Below are positions 44,350-54,646 of a DNA stretch of 64,000 nt, piece by piece. The stretch comes from Prochlorococcus sp. AG-459-O09 (GTDB taxonomy: Bacteria > Cyanobacteriota > Cyanobacteriia > PCC-6307 > Cyanobiaceae). The stretch lies in NCBI GenBank assembly GCA_003211955.1, contig QCRH01000002.1, forward strand, positions 1-64,000, in the 5' to 3' direction. Position 1 is the stretch's first letter; every line of letters starts with the position of its first letter. The position numbers and the translations under genes are program-made. The notes under the pieces are model-generated. The model worked only from the letters and a program-made list of their open reading frames with translations. It searched no databases and had not been told where the DNA came from.

Positions 44350-46017
44350 TTAGCGCTTAAGTTTTTCTAAACGTGAGCCTTTTCTCATACTTAATTGGCA
44401 CTTTATCCAATCAATACTTATTGGTAATGCAAAAAAAAGTGGCAACAATGCAAAACTATTTTGTTTATTGGTTACGAGTAAAGCAGATGCAATTGATAAG
44501 CTTCCTATAAGAATTGAATGGCCTAAAGTTTTTTGCGCAGTAAACATTTTTTTGAATTGCCTATCAGACTCTCCCATTCTTATTTGCAATTGTAAATCGC
44601 CCTGCTCTAATCTTTCTAAACTTTCATCTATTCTTTTGGGAATGCCAACAGCTTTTGATCCTAGTTCACCTACTTGCCTTCCAAATTGGTTAATTAAATC
44701 GTTGGGAGTTTGATTATTTGAAGTCATAAGTTCTATTAAATAAGGCTTGGTAACTGATACAAGGTTAAACCCTGGATCAAGCATTCTACCAACTCCTTCA
44801 AAAGTTGATAGAGCTCTCATCACAAAGATTAAATCTACTGGTAGTTGAAATGGTGTTTCATAAACAAGTTCGTATAAATCTCCAGATAATTTTTCCATAA
44901 TATTTGGACTAAATGGTGGAGTTAAGGCTTCTTTAAGCATCAATCTGACCAATCTTCTGACTGGTCCTACATCAATATCTTTTGAAATTAGCCCAGCTTG
45001 TTGTAATTGATTTACAAGTGATGAGGCGTCTCTTAAAGCAGCAGCCTTAACCATCCCCCCTAATCTTGTTTGAAGATTATTTGAGATATTGCCCATCATT
45101 CCAAAATCATAAAAAATCAATTTACCTTCATTTGAAACTGCTAGATTCCCTGGATGAGGGTCTGCATGAAAAAAACCGTAATTTACTAATTGTTTTAAAT
45201 AACTGATGGCGCCTATTTCTGCGATTTTAGGTAAATCAATTTCTTGTGATTGTAATTTTTCTAAATCGCTTATTTTTGTTCCTTCTAGATAACTTAAACA
45301 AAGGACTTTTTCACTGCTCATATCCCAAATTACTTCAGGAACTTCAACATTTTCATCATCAAGAAATTGCTGTCTAAATCTTGCTGCATATTGTGCTTCA
45401 CAATTAAAATCAAGCTCCTTCATGAGAACTTTCCTACACTCTTTAGCAATCTCAACCCAGTTTCTACCTCGACTCCAATTCTTATTTTTCTGCAATAATC
45501 CTGCTATTTGCTGCATTATGACCAAATCTATAATAAACAATTCTTTTAAATTGGGTCTTTGAACTTTAAATACTACTTTCTTACCATCTTTTAAAGTCGC
45601 TCTATGGACCTGAGCCAGTGATGCCGATCCAACCGGATCACATATTATTTGATCTATTTCATTAAACTTAGATCCTAGTTCTTCTTTTATAGTTTCTTCA
45701 ACTTGCGTAAATGAAAAATTAGGAACTTGATCCTGCAATTTAGACAATTCCTGTATCCAGGTATTAGGAATTAAATCAGGTCTCGCTGATAATAATTGTC
45801 CAATTTTAATAAATGCTGATCCAAGCTTTATTAATTGATTAGTAAACCACCTTGCTCTTTTAATTTGGACCTTGTATTTTTCATTATTCTTACTTTGGAA
45901 AATTGTAAATCTAATATTATCTATCCATAAAATTATTAAAAGCGAAATTAGAGTTTTCCAAATAAGAAAGGCCCTCTTCAATTTTTTTAAACGATAATGA
46001 AGAATGTAATAACTCAT
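44350..46017 (-). CDS. ABC1/UbiB-family atypical kinase
   Basis: KLGSAFIKIGQLLSARPDLIP, QDQVPNF, GSASLAQVHRATLKDGKKVVFKVQRP, FFHADPHPGNL, DFGMMG. Confidence 0.92.
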   Translation of the reverse strand: MSYYILHYRLKKLKRAFLIWKTLISLLIILWIDNIRFTIFQSKNNEKYKVQIKRARWFTNQLIKLGSAFIKIGQLLSARPDLIPNTWIQELSKLQDQVPNFSFTQVEETIKEELGSKFNEIDQIICDPVGSASLAQVHRATLKDGKKVVFKVQRPNLKELFIIDLVIMQQIAGLLQKNKNWSRGRNWVEIAKECRKVLMKELDFNCEAQYAARFRQQFLDDENVEVPEVIWDMSSEKVLCLSYLEGTKISDLEKLQSQEIDLPKIAEIGAISYLKQLVNYGFFHADPHPGNLAVSNEGKLIFYDFGMMGNISNNLQTRLGGMVKAAALRDASSLVNQLQQAGLISKDIDVGPVRRLVRLMLKEALTPPFSPNIMEKLSGDLYELVYETPFQLPVDLIFVMRALSTFEGVGRMLDPGFNLVSVTKPYLIELMTSNNQTPNDLINQFGRQVGELGSKAVGIPKRIDESLERLEQGDLQLQIRMGESDRQFKKMFTAQKTLGHSILIGSLSIASALLVTNKQNSFALLPLFFALPISIDWIKCQLSMRKGSRLEKLKR

Positions 46018-46331
46018 TTAATTTGATTATTTATATTTTTATTAAAGAGATCAATTTGCTTATTGATACCTTCAATTTCATTTAAAGCTTTTTTTAGTTT
46101 GGAATCTTGATAAGTATTTGTAGACTCATTTTCTTGAATATTTTCGGCTTTTTCCAGTCTTGATGCTTCTTCGATTATGGATTCTTTTAAACTATCAAAT
46201 TCTTTTTTGAGAATTTCTGGCGCATCCTGAGCAATATTTGTTGCTTCTCCAATTTTTTCAACAAATATTTCGTTTAATTTTTCGGTTACTTTCTTAATGG
46301 TAGCTTTTAAAAGGTAATCAGAGTTGGTCAT
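46014..46331 (-). CDS. Hypothetical coiled-coil-rich protein
   Basis: 105 aa ORF overlapping the ABC1-kinase start by 4 nt; long charged helical region, no domain recognised. Confidence 0.7.
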   Translation of the reverse strand: MTNSDYLLKATIKKVTEKLNEIFVEKIGEATNIAQDAPEILKKEFDSLKESIIEEASRLEKAENIQENESTNTYQDSKLKKALNEIEGINKQIDLFNKNINNQIK

Positions 46332-46586
46332 GAAAAATATAATGTTTCAACAGCAATTGATTTTTCTATATGACCTAATAATAGATCAATACAGAACATT
46401 TCACGTAACTGATAATTTTGATAATTAATTTTTTATGTTTTTCCTATGTAAGTTTGTTTCTATATTAAGCTTTTTTCTCTTTTTTCTTTTAACTTATATC
46501 TATATAAAGGTTCAGGTATTTACTTTAAAAATATCTTCTAACCAAGAACTCATCTAATTAACTACTAAAAAAGGAGTTTTTAAAAA

Positions 46587-47543
46587 TTGGAAATCATTGA
46601 GTCAGATGTAGTTATTATCGGAGGAGGCCCGGCAGGATGTACTTGCGCACTTTATACATCTCGTTCAAACTTAAAGACAGTAATTTTAGATAAAAATCCA
46701 TCTGTTGGAGCTTTAGCAATAACTCATCAAATAGCTAATTATCCAGGTGTACCGGTTGATATAAGTGGAGAGAAATTACTTACTCTAATGAGAGAACAGG
46801 CCGTGCAATACGGCACAGATTATAGAAGAGCGCAAGTGTTTGGAATAGACGCAAGTGGAGAATGGAAAATAGTTTATACGCCCGAAGGCACTTTCAAAGC
46901 TAAAGCACTTGTACTTGCAAGTGGAGCCATGGGTAGGCCTGCATCATTTAAGGGCGAAGCGGATTTTCTTGGCAAAGGAGTAAGTTATTGTGCTACATGT
47001 GATGGGGCTTTTTATAAAAATAGAGAAGTTGCCGTTGTTGGAGTGAATAAGGAGGCAATTGAAGAGGCAACTGTTCTAACTAAATTTGCATCAACAGTGC
47101 ATTGGATTACATCAAGTGATCCTAAATCAGATAATGAAGAAGCTATGGAATTGATGGATAATTCAAATCTAAAACATTGGAGTAGAACAAGATTATTGGA
47201 AATATTGGGCGATGATACGGGTGTGAATGGGGTTGTTGTAAAAAATAAAAAAGAAGAAAATCCTATCAATTTAAATTTAGATGGAGTATTTGTCTACATG
47301 AGTGGTTCAAAGCCGATTACTGATTTTTTAGGTGATCAAATTGCTTTAAAAGAAGACGGAGGAGTTATTGTTGATGACTTTATGTCTACAAACTCTGATG
47401 GAGTATGGGCTATTGGAGATATAAGAAATACACCATTTAAGCAAGCCGTAGTTGCGGCTTCTGATGGATGTATTGCTGCGATGTCAATTGATAGATACTT
47501 AAATAGTCGAAAAAATATAAGAGTAGATTGGATTCATTCTTAA
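46587..47543 (+). CDS. trxB: Thioredoxin reductase-like FAD/NAD(P) oxidoreductase
   Basis: VVIIGGGPAGCTCALYTSRSNL, redox CATCDGAFYKN, WAIGDIRNTPFKQAVVAASDGCIAA. Confidence 0.88.
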   Translation: MEIIESDVVIIGGGPAGCTCALYTSRSNLKTVILDKNPSVGALAITHQIANYPGVPVDISGEKLLTLMREQAVQYGTDYRRAQVFGIDASGEWKIVYTPEGTFKAKALVLASGAMGRPASFKGEADFLGKGVSYCATCDGAFYKNREVAVVGVNKEAIEEATVLTKFASTVHWITSSDPKSDNEEAMELMDNSNLKHWSRTRLLEILGDDTGVNGVVVKNKKEENPINLNLDGVFVYMSGSKPITDFLGDQIALKEDGGVIVDDFMSTNSDGVWAIGDIRNTPFKQAVVAASDGCIAAMSIDRYLNSRKNIRVDWIHS

Positions 47544-47564
47544 AATAAATATTGCTTCTTTAAT

Positions 47565-47846
47565 TCAAAGGGGTGTTGCTTCAGAAATATAAGCAACTCC
47601 TCCGTAGTAGCTTAAATCGTCTCTGATGTTATCTCTCATTTTATCTATTAATTCTTGCTCACAAAAAACAATTACATGAGCATTTGCTCCTAATCCTGTA
47701 AATTCCATATCTTCAGTAACAACTCTTTCAGGCCCTCTGCCTGTAGCGTGTTTCATAACTGTATATCCAGGAACATTAGCTTTTTCTAATGTTTTAATGA
47801 TTGCATCTAGTTCTCTTTCACTAAATATCAAGTCTAATCTTTTCAT
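47565..47846 (-). CDS. sbtB: SbtB-like PII-family regulator
   Basis: 93 aa ferredoxin-like PII pattern MKRLDLIFSERELDAIIKTLEKANVPGYTVMKHATGRGP...; immediately downstream of SbtA-like gene. Confidence 0.82.
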   Translation of the reverse strand: MKRLDLIFSERELDAIIKTLEKANVPGYTVMKHATGRGPERVVTEDMEFTGLGANAHVIVFCEQELIDKMRDNIRDDLSYYGGVAYISEATPL

Positions 47847-47848
47847 TT

Positions 47849-48847
47849 TTATAGAGGGGACAATGGGATAATGGTATTTACTAAACTCATATATATGGGA
47901 ATGCCAAGAACTATATTAAATGGGAAAGTTAGACCTAGTGTAGTTGAAATATAATAACTAGATTTAGCTTCTGGAACTGTCATCCTCATCGCTGCAGGAA
48001 CTGCTAAATAAGAGGCGCTTGCACATAAAACCACAAATAAAAGTGCGTTGCCAGGTTCTAAAGATAAAAATCTTGCAACGAAGACACCAATAAATGCGTT
48101 AAACAAAGGCATAAAAATGGCAAAGCCAATCAAGAACGAACCCGCATTCTTCAGTCTCGGCAATCTTTGAGCAGCGACTATTCCCATATCTAACAAGAAG
48201 AAGCATTCTGCTCCATAGAATAATTGTCCAGTAAAAGGCTCCATTTTTGCAATCCCTGAGGGATTACTGGAAGCAGTGAGAAATCCTACAATTAAGCTTG
48301 AGAGCAATAAATAAACTGATCCATTCAAAAGTGATTCGTGTAATATTGCGCTTAGATGCATTTTTCTTGATTTTGGTCTATTTTTGGGAGCTGCAAATTT
48401 CACAAGTAATAATCCAACAATTATTGCAGGAGATTCCATTAAAGCTAAGGCGCCAACCATAAACCCATCAAAGACTATTTTTTGACTTTCCAAAAAACTT
48501 TCTGCGGAAATAAATGTAACAGCACTAATTGAACCGTATGCTGCTGCTATGGCGGCTGAATTAAAGACATCAAACTTAAATCTTAAGATTAAAAATCCAA
48601 TCAGCGGGATGACAAGTGACATAAGTATTGCAGCACTTAAAGTAGGCAATACTTGATCTGTAAAACCACTTTGCTGTATCTCTATACCTCCTTTAAACCC
48701 AATAGCTAGTAGCAGATATAAGGAGAAGAGTTTAGGTAATGGAGCTGGTATTTCTAAATCAGATTTAAAGAGTACTGATATTGCTCCAATCAAAAAGAAA
48801 AGAACTGGTGGGGCTAATACATTTTGCAGAATTGGATTTATTTCCAT
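47849..48847 (-). CDS. sbtA: SbtA-like Na+-dependent bicarbonate permease
   Basis: Multi-TM protein: PPVLFFLIGAISVLFKSDLEIPAPLPKLFSLYLLLAIGFKGG, AAAYGSISAVTFISAESFLE, SASYLAVPAAMRMTVPEA. Confidence 0.87.
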   Translation of the reverse strand: MEINPILQNVLAPPVLFFLIGAISVLFKSDLEIPAPLPKLFSLYLLLAIGFKGGIEIQQSGFTDQVLPTLSAAILMSLVIPLIGFLILRFKFDVFNSAAIAAAYGSISAVTFISAESFLESQKIVFDGFMVGALALMESPAIIVGLLLVKFAAPKNRPKSRKMHLSAILHESLLNGSVYLLLSSLIVGFLTASSNPSGIAKMEPFTGQLFYGAECFFLLDMGIVAAQRLPRLKNAGSFLIGFAIFMPLFNAFIGVFVARFLSLEPGNALLFVVLCASASYLAVPAAMRMTVPEAKSSYYISTTLGLTFPFNIVLGIPIYMSLVNTIIPLSPL

Positions 48848-48853
48848 AAATTA

Positions 48854-50506
48854 CTAGGCTATTTCATTTAGAGCAGTTTCTAAAGCTTCTTTTCTTGTTT
48901 CAATAATGCCTTCAACTCCAAACTTAGCTAATCTATCTTTTACTTTTTCATTGGCACCAGCTACAAATGCTTTTCTGGAACTATTTTTTGCTTCCTGCAT
49001 CATATCCTCTATTGCCAGAGTCGCAGTAACTCCAAGTCGTGGTACATCAGTGATATCTAATATCAAAACTTTGTAGTTTCTTACAAGCATCATTCTCTCA
49101 GATATGCCTTTAGCTGCTCCAAAACTAAGTGGTCCTTTAAGTCTAAATAGCATTACCTCGCCTGAACATCTATCTAGAAGTGCTTTTTCATCTGCAGGCA
49201 AAGCATTTTTTCCTTGATCATCTTCTGATAAAGGATTATCCTCATCCATACCTTCTAGTTGAGTCTCGGTAATTGAATCAATAGTGAGCATATTTGCGAT
49301 GAATACACCGACTAAAACTGCCCAAATTAAATCCCAAAAAACAGTCATTAAAAGTACGCCGTACATTACTACTGATGTTTTTAAAGATAATTTGTGAGCC
49401 CTCCTCAAGAATCCCCAATCAATAATATCTAGGCCTACTTTTATAAGAATTCCTGCTAGCAATGCAGTTGGTATTTGCTCAGCTAAAGGTCCTGCACCAA
49501 CTAAAACTATCAACAAAACAAGCGAGTGAACCATACCAGAAATTGGAGTTGATCCTCCAGATTTAACATTTATAACTGTTCTCATAGTTGCTCCTGCTCC
49601 AGGTAAACCTGAAAACAGACCTGCAACTGCATTTCCTATTCCTTGACCAATAAGTTCTCTATCAGAATTATGTTTTGTTTGAGAGATATTGTCTGCTACT
49701 AGAGATGTCAGTAAGGAGTCAATTGCGCCAAGTACTGCTAGGACTAATCCTGCTTTGAAAATAATTGGGAAATATTGATTAAAACTTGGGAAATTTAAAG
49801 ATGGAATTCCCCTTGGGATTTCTCCAATTCTATCAATAGCTCCATCTCCAAAAATTAATATTGATATTGGGGTAACTATCAATAGGGCCAAGAGAGGAGA
49901 AGGAACCCACTGACTTATTTTTCTAGGAGTAAGAAATACTATACCTAGTGTCATTATTGCTACACCAATAGCAGCACCATTGGGCTGGAAATTTGAAAAT
50001 ACAGTAGTTAAAGATTCGACTACTCCACCTCGAGTGCTAATTCCAAGTAATGGTCCAATCTGAAGCGCAATGATTATTACTCCAATACCAGACATAAACC
50101 CAGAAACAACAGAATATGGAACTAAAGTAATGTATTTACCTAATTTTAAAATTCCGAATAATATTTGCAGTAAGCCGCCAATGACTACCGCTGCCATAAC
50201 TAAAGGTAAAATTTGTCCTGCCGAAAGATCTCTTGGAACCCCTACTGCTGCTAAGCCTGCTACTACACCTGCAACAGTTACACTCATGGGACCGGTAGGT
50301 CCACTAACTTGAGCAGGTGTTCCGCCGAATAATGCTGCTAAAAAACCAACTACTACTGCTCCATATAGTCCATAAATTGCTCCGCCAGGTCCTAACGCAG
50401 CATTACCAAAAGCAAGAGCGAGAGGTAAAGCCACCACTGCGGCTGTGATGCCTCCAAGAATATCGCCTCTTATATTTTTTAGATGAAATCCATTAATTAT
50501 TTTCAA
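48854..50506 (-). CDS. SulP-family transporter with C-terminal STAS domain (BicA-like)
   Basis: RGDILGGITAAVVALPLALAFG, GTPAQVSGPTGPMSVTVA, FSGLPGAGATMRTVINVKSGG; STAS segment GEVMLFRLKGPLSFGAAKG...VLILDITDVPRLGVTATLAIEDM. Confidence 0.92.
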   Translation of the reverse strand: MKIINGFHLKNIRGDILGGITAAVVALPLALAFGNAALGPGGAIYGLYGAVVVGFLAALFGGTPAQVSGPTGPMSVTVAGVVAGLAAVGVPRDLSAGQILPLVMAAVVIGGLLQILFGILKLGKYITLVPYSVVSGFMSGIGVIIIALQIGPLLGISTRGGVVESLTTVFSNFQPNGAAIGVAIMTLGIVFLTPRKISQWVPSPLLALLIVTPISILIFGDGAIDRIGEIPRGIPSLNFPSFNQYFPIIFKAGLVLAVLGAIDSLLTSLVADNISQTKHNSDRELIGQGIGNAVAGLFSGLPGAGATMRTVINVKSGGSTPISGMVHSLVLLIVLVGAGPLAEQIPTALLAGILIKVGLDIIDWGFLRRAHKLSLKTSVVMYGVLLMTVFWDLIWAVLVGVFIANMLTIDSITETQLEGMDEDNPLSEDDQGKNALPADEKALLDRCSGEVMLFRLKGPLSFGAAKGISERMMLVRNYKVLILDITDVPRLGVTATLAIEDMMQEAKNSSRKAFVAGANEKVKDRLAKFGVEGIIETRKEALETALNEIA

Positions 50507-50729
50507 AGATGCTCTCCTTAAAATAAATACTTAACTAGAAGATATTATCTCTTAATGACGTAAATTTGTGAAAAATGAAGTTTGTACAAAATATTTTTGT
50601 AACTTTTTTTATCTTATTTAGATGAATTTTAGTTAATTTTCCTGAACAAAAGGAGTCTCTGATTGATTTAAGTGTGAGGTGAGCGATTAATGTATTAAAT
50701 AAATATTTTTTAATTTAAATAATATTCAA

Positions 50730-51731
50730 ATGAATTCGATTATTCGTCCAAGAAGATTAAGAAGGTCTGAGGCAATTAGAGAAATGGTAAGAGAAAATCA
50801 TCTAAAAGCTTCGGACTTTATATATCCATTATTCATTCATGAAAAAGATTTTAAAGAGGAAATTTCGGCAATGCCAGGAACTTTTAGATGGGACATGAAT
50901 GGCTTAATAAAAGAGGTCACTAGGGCATGGGAATTGGGGATAAGGTGTATTGTTCTTTTTCCAAAAATAAACGATAGCTTAAAGACTGAAGATGGAGCAG
51001 AGTGTTTTAATGAAGACGGTTTAATTCATAGAGCTATTCGAAAATTAAAAAAAGAGATTCCAGAAATGGCAATAATGACAGATGTTGCCTTGGACCCTTA
51101 CTCGTGTGATGGACATGATGGCTTAGTTGATAAAACAGGAAAAATATTGAATGATGAAACGATTGAAATTTTAAAAAAACAAGCTTTAACTCAAGCTAGA
51201 GCTGGAGCAGATTTTATTGGCCCTAGTGACATGATGGATGGGAGAGTTGGAGCAATTAGGACTGCTCTTGATAGTGAAGGATTTAATGATGTAGGTATTA
51301 TTAGTTATACAGCTAAGTATTCATCTGCTTATTATGGTCCGTTTAGAACTGCTTTAGATTCGGCTCCTAGAGAAAATAGTAAGAAAATAATTCCAGACAA
51401 TAAGTCTACATATCAAATGGACCCTGCCAATTCAAAAGAGGCTCTAATTGAATCTGCATTGGATCAGTATGAAGGAGCTGATATTTTGATGGTAAAACCT
51501 GGAATTTCATATTTGGATATTATTTATAGACTAAGCACATTTTCAAATAAGCCTATAGCTGCATACAATGTTAGTGGGGAGTACTCCATGGTAAAGTCTG
51601 CTGCTATGAAAAACTGGATTAACGAAAAAGATATTGTGTTAGAAACGTTGCTTAGTTTCAAAAGAGCAGGAGCAAAACTGATACTTACTTATCATGCTTG
51701 CGATGCATCTCAATGGTTGCAGGATAATTAA
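50730..51731 (+). CDS. hemB: Porphobilinogen synthase
   Basis: RPRRLRRSEAIREMVREN, DVALDPYSCDGHDG, IGPSDMMDGRVGAIR, MVKPGISYLDI. Confidence 0.97.
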   Translation: MNSIIRPRRLRRSEAIREMVRENHLKASDFIYPLFIHEKDFKEEISAMPGTFRWDMNGLIKEVTRAWELGIRCIVLFPKINDSLKTEDGAECFNEDGLIHRAIRKLKKEIPEMAIMTDVALDPYSCDGHDGLVDKTGKILNDETIEILKKQALTQARAGADFIGPSDMMDGRVGAIRTALDSEGFNDVGIISYTAKYSSAYYGPFRTALDSAPRENSKKIIPDNKSTYQMDPANSKEALIESALDQYEGADILMVKPGISYLDIIYRLSTFSNKPIAAYNVSGEYSMVKSAAMKNWINEKDIVLETLLSFKRAGAKLILTYHACDASQWLQDN

Positions 51732-51793
51732 AAACTCATTATTAACAAAAATTTGGTTTATTCTTAGATTAATTATAAATTAACTACTTTGTT

Positions 51794-52180
51794 TTGAAGT
51801 TATCACAAGAAGTAAATAGGATTGGTCACATCGCACTTAGAGTAGAGAATCTCGAAAGGGCCAAATCTTTTTATATTAAACTTGGTATGAATTTAGTTTG
51901 GGACGATAAAGATTGGTCTTATTTAGAAGCTGGTAAAGGTAAAGATGGGCTTGCGTTGTTAGGTCCTAGCTACAAAGCTGCGGGACCACACTTTGCTTTT
52001 CATTTTGAAAATAAAAAAGAAGTGGAAAATATTCAAAATGATTTAAAGAATTCTGGTGTAAAAGTTGGACCTTTACATGAACATAGAGATGGAACAGCAT
52101 CTTTTTATATGAAGGATACTGAAGGAAACTGGCTCGAGATGCTTTATGTTCCTCCTGAAGGGATTCAATCGAATGTTTGA
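51794..52180 (+). CDS. Glyoxalase/VOC-superfamily protein
   Basis: RIGHIALRVENLERAKSFYIKLGMNLV, GPHFAFHFENK, SFYMKDTEGNWLEMLY. Confidence 0.88.
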   Translation: MKLSQEVNRIGHIALRVENLERAKSFYIKLGMNLVWDDKDWSYLEAGKGKDGLALLGPSYKAAGPHFAFHFENKKEVENIQNDLKNSGVKVGPLHEHRDGTASFYMKDTEGNWLEMLYVPPEGIQSNV

Positions 52181-52194
52181 TTCTTTTTTTTTGT

Positions 52195-54606
52195 ATGCAA
52201 GAGAAAAGTTATCCTAAAAAATCATATTCAGATAAAACCTTAGAAGAAGAATCTATAAGCCTTTTAGAGTGGGATTCATTAAAAACGCATTTATCTTCAT
52301 TCGCCTCAACGGAAATGGGTAAAAGAGCAATTCTAAGTTTTAGTATTCCTTCAGAATACGAAGCCTCAAAAAGACTTTTGAATGAAACTGTTGAAATAAA
52401 TGAGCTAGAAAATAATTTAGATAAATCAATTAGTTTTTCTGGAGTTTTTGATATTAGTAGAAATATTAGAATTTGTTCTAAGGGAGGCGTAATTTCATCT
52501 TCTGAATTATTAGAAATAGTAAAAACAATTGCTGCAGCAAGAAATTTAAAAAAAATCTTATTTAATTTTGAACAAAGGCCTTATATTTCATCAGTCACAA
52601 AAAATTTAATTGACCATCAGAATATCGAAACGATTCTTAAAAAAGGCATTGAATCTAATGGAAGGATTTCAGACAATGCTAGTAATAAACTATCTATTCT
52701 TAGAAAAGAATTATTATCTAAGAAAATTGAAAGAAAAATATTAGTTGAGAAATTTATTCAAAAGAATTTAGCTTATTTGCAAGATACTACTATTGGAGAT
52801 CGATATGGTAGGCCTGTTTTAGCAGTGAAAGTTAATTATGTGGATAAATTTAAAGGCATAATTCATGACTCTTCATCTTCAGGAAATACAGTATATTTTG
52901 AGCCTGAAAGTGTAGTAACTAAAGGAAATAAGATTGCTTCTTTAGAGGCTAGGATCACAGCTGAAGAATTTAAATTACTTAAGAAATGGTCCCAGATTGT
53001 TAGTGATAATTCAGAAAATCTCATTGAAATGGCATCCATTTTATTGAGATTAGAAAATGCTCTAACTCGTTCAAGATATTCGAAATGGATTGGAGGCAAA
53101 ACTCCTACTTTTGAGAAAAATCCTATTATTTCTTTAATTGGTTTTTCTCATCCGTTATTGATTTGGGAACATAAGAAAAAAGGAACCCCTCCCCCAGTGG
53201 CTGTCGATTTTTATTTTAATAGAAATATTAAGGTTATATCTATTACAGGTCCAAATACTGGAGGTAAAACGGCAGCTTTAAAAGGTTTGGGCTTGTCTTT
53301 ACTTATGGCTAGAGCAGGGTTATTGATACCTTCAACTAATAATCCTATTATCCCTTTTTGTCCAAATATATATGTGGATATAGGAGATAATCAATCATTA
53401 GAAGAAAATTTATCTACCTTCAGTGGGCATATATCCCGCATAAAAGAGATATTAGATTCACTTGATTCTAAGAAAGGATTATCAGTTGTTTTGTTAGATG
53501 AGATTGGATCTGGCACAGATCCTCTTGAAGGAAGTGCTCTTGCGATGGCTTTATTAAAAGAATTTGCAAATAAATCTGATATCACTTTAGCAACTACACA
53601 TTATGGAGATATTAAGGCTTTAAAATATAACGACTCAAGATTTGAAAACGTATCAGTTGCCTTCGATGAAGATTCTTTGAAGCCAAAATATATACTCAAC
53701 TGGGGTATTCCTGGGAGAAGTAATGCTTTGTCAATTGCAAAGAGAATTGGTCTCGATGAAAGCATACTCAATGAAGCTGCACATTATCTAAAGCCAAAAG
53801 AAGTTGACAATATTAACAGTATTATCAAAGGACTTGAGGAAGAGAGGATTAAACAACAAAATTCTGCAGAAGCGGCTGCAGAATTGATTGCAAGGACTGA
53901 AATATTACATGATGAACTGAAGAGAAATTATGAATATCAAAAAATAAATGCTGAAAAAATCCAGGAAATCGAAAGGTCTAAATTATCAAAACATATTGTT
54001 GCCGCTAAAAAAGAGGTAATTGATTTGATTAAAAAATTAAGAGATAAAAATGTTAATGGAGAGGATACGAGAATTATTGGAAAAAGATTAAAGGAAATTG
54101 AGACTGAACATTTAACCCAAAAAAAATTTGAAAAGTCAATATCATGGAATCCTCAGGTTGGTGATTTTGTAAAAATAAAAAGTTTAAATAGTACCGGGCA
54201 AATTGTAGATTTAGATAAAAAAAGTGGTTTTTATGAAGTTAAATGTGGTTCATTTAGAAGTACATTATCTGTAAATGACTTTGAAGGTATTAATGGAGAA
54301 AAGCCTAATTTAAATAGGTCAAAAATTGAGATCAAGTCTAAAAGAGAAGATTTTACTTTTTCTAAAATTAGAACGAGTAAAAATACAATTGACGTAAGAG
54401 GGTTAAGAGTTCATGAAGCCGAAATAATTATTGAGGAGAAAATTAGAAAATTTCATGGACCGCTATGGATTGTTCATGGAATTGGCACAGGGAAATTAAA
54501 AAAAGGACTAAGAAATTGGTTATCAGGTTTAAATTATGTTGAAAAGATTGAAGATGCAGCCAACAACGAGGGTGGCCCTGGTTGCAGTATTGCGTGGATA
54601 AAATAA
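52195..54606 (+). CDS. mutS2: MutS2 (endonuclease/ribosome-splitting ATPase family)
   Basis: ITGPNTGGKTAALKGLGL, DIGDNQSLEENLSTFSGH, LLDEIGSGTDPLEGSALA, Smr domain VRGLRVHEAE...IVHGIGTGKLKKGLRNWL; ATG 52195 preferred over TTG 52177. Confidence 0.95.
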   Translation: MQEKSYPKKSYSDKTLEEESISLLEWDSLKTHLSSFASTEMGKRAILSFSIPSEYEASKRLLNETVEINELENNLDKSISFSGVFDISRNIRICSKGGVISSSELLEIVKTIAAARNLKKILFNFEQRPYISSVTKNLIDHQNIETILKKGIESNGRISDNASNKLSILRKELLSKKIERKILVEKFIQKNLAYLQDTTIGDRYGRPVLAVKVNYVDKFKGIIHDSSSSGNTVYFEPESVVTKGNKIASLEARITAEEFKLLKKWSQIVSDNSENLIEMASILLRLENALTRSRYSKWIGGKTPTFEKNPIISLIGFSHPLLIWEHKKKGTPPPVAVDFYFNRNIKVISITGPNTGGKTAALKGLGLSLLMARAGLLIPSTNNPIIPFCPNIYVDIGDNQSLEENLSTFSGHISRIKEILDSLDSKKGLSVVLLDEIGSGTDPLEGSALAMALLKEFANKSDITLATTHYGDIKALKYNDSRFENVSVAFDEDSLKPKYILNWGIPGRSNALSIAKRIGLDESILNEAAHYLKPKEVDNINSIIKGLEEERIKQQNSAEAAAELIARTEILHDELKRNYEYQKINAEKIQEIERSKLSKHIVAAKKEVIDLIKKLRDKNVNGEDTRIIGKRLKEIETEHLTQKKFEKSISWNPQVGDFVKIKSLNSTGQIVDLDKKSGFYEVKCGSFRSTLSVNDFEGINGEKPNLNRSKIEIKSKREDFTFSKIRTSKNTIDVRGLRVHEAEIIIEEKIRKFHGPLWIVHGIGTGKLKKGLRNWLSGLNYVEKIEDAANNEGGPGCSIAWIK

Positions 54607-54646
54607 AATTTAAAATACCTAGAAAACAATTTAATAAGCTTATTAA

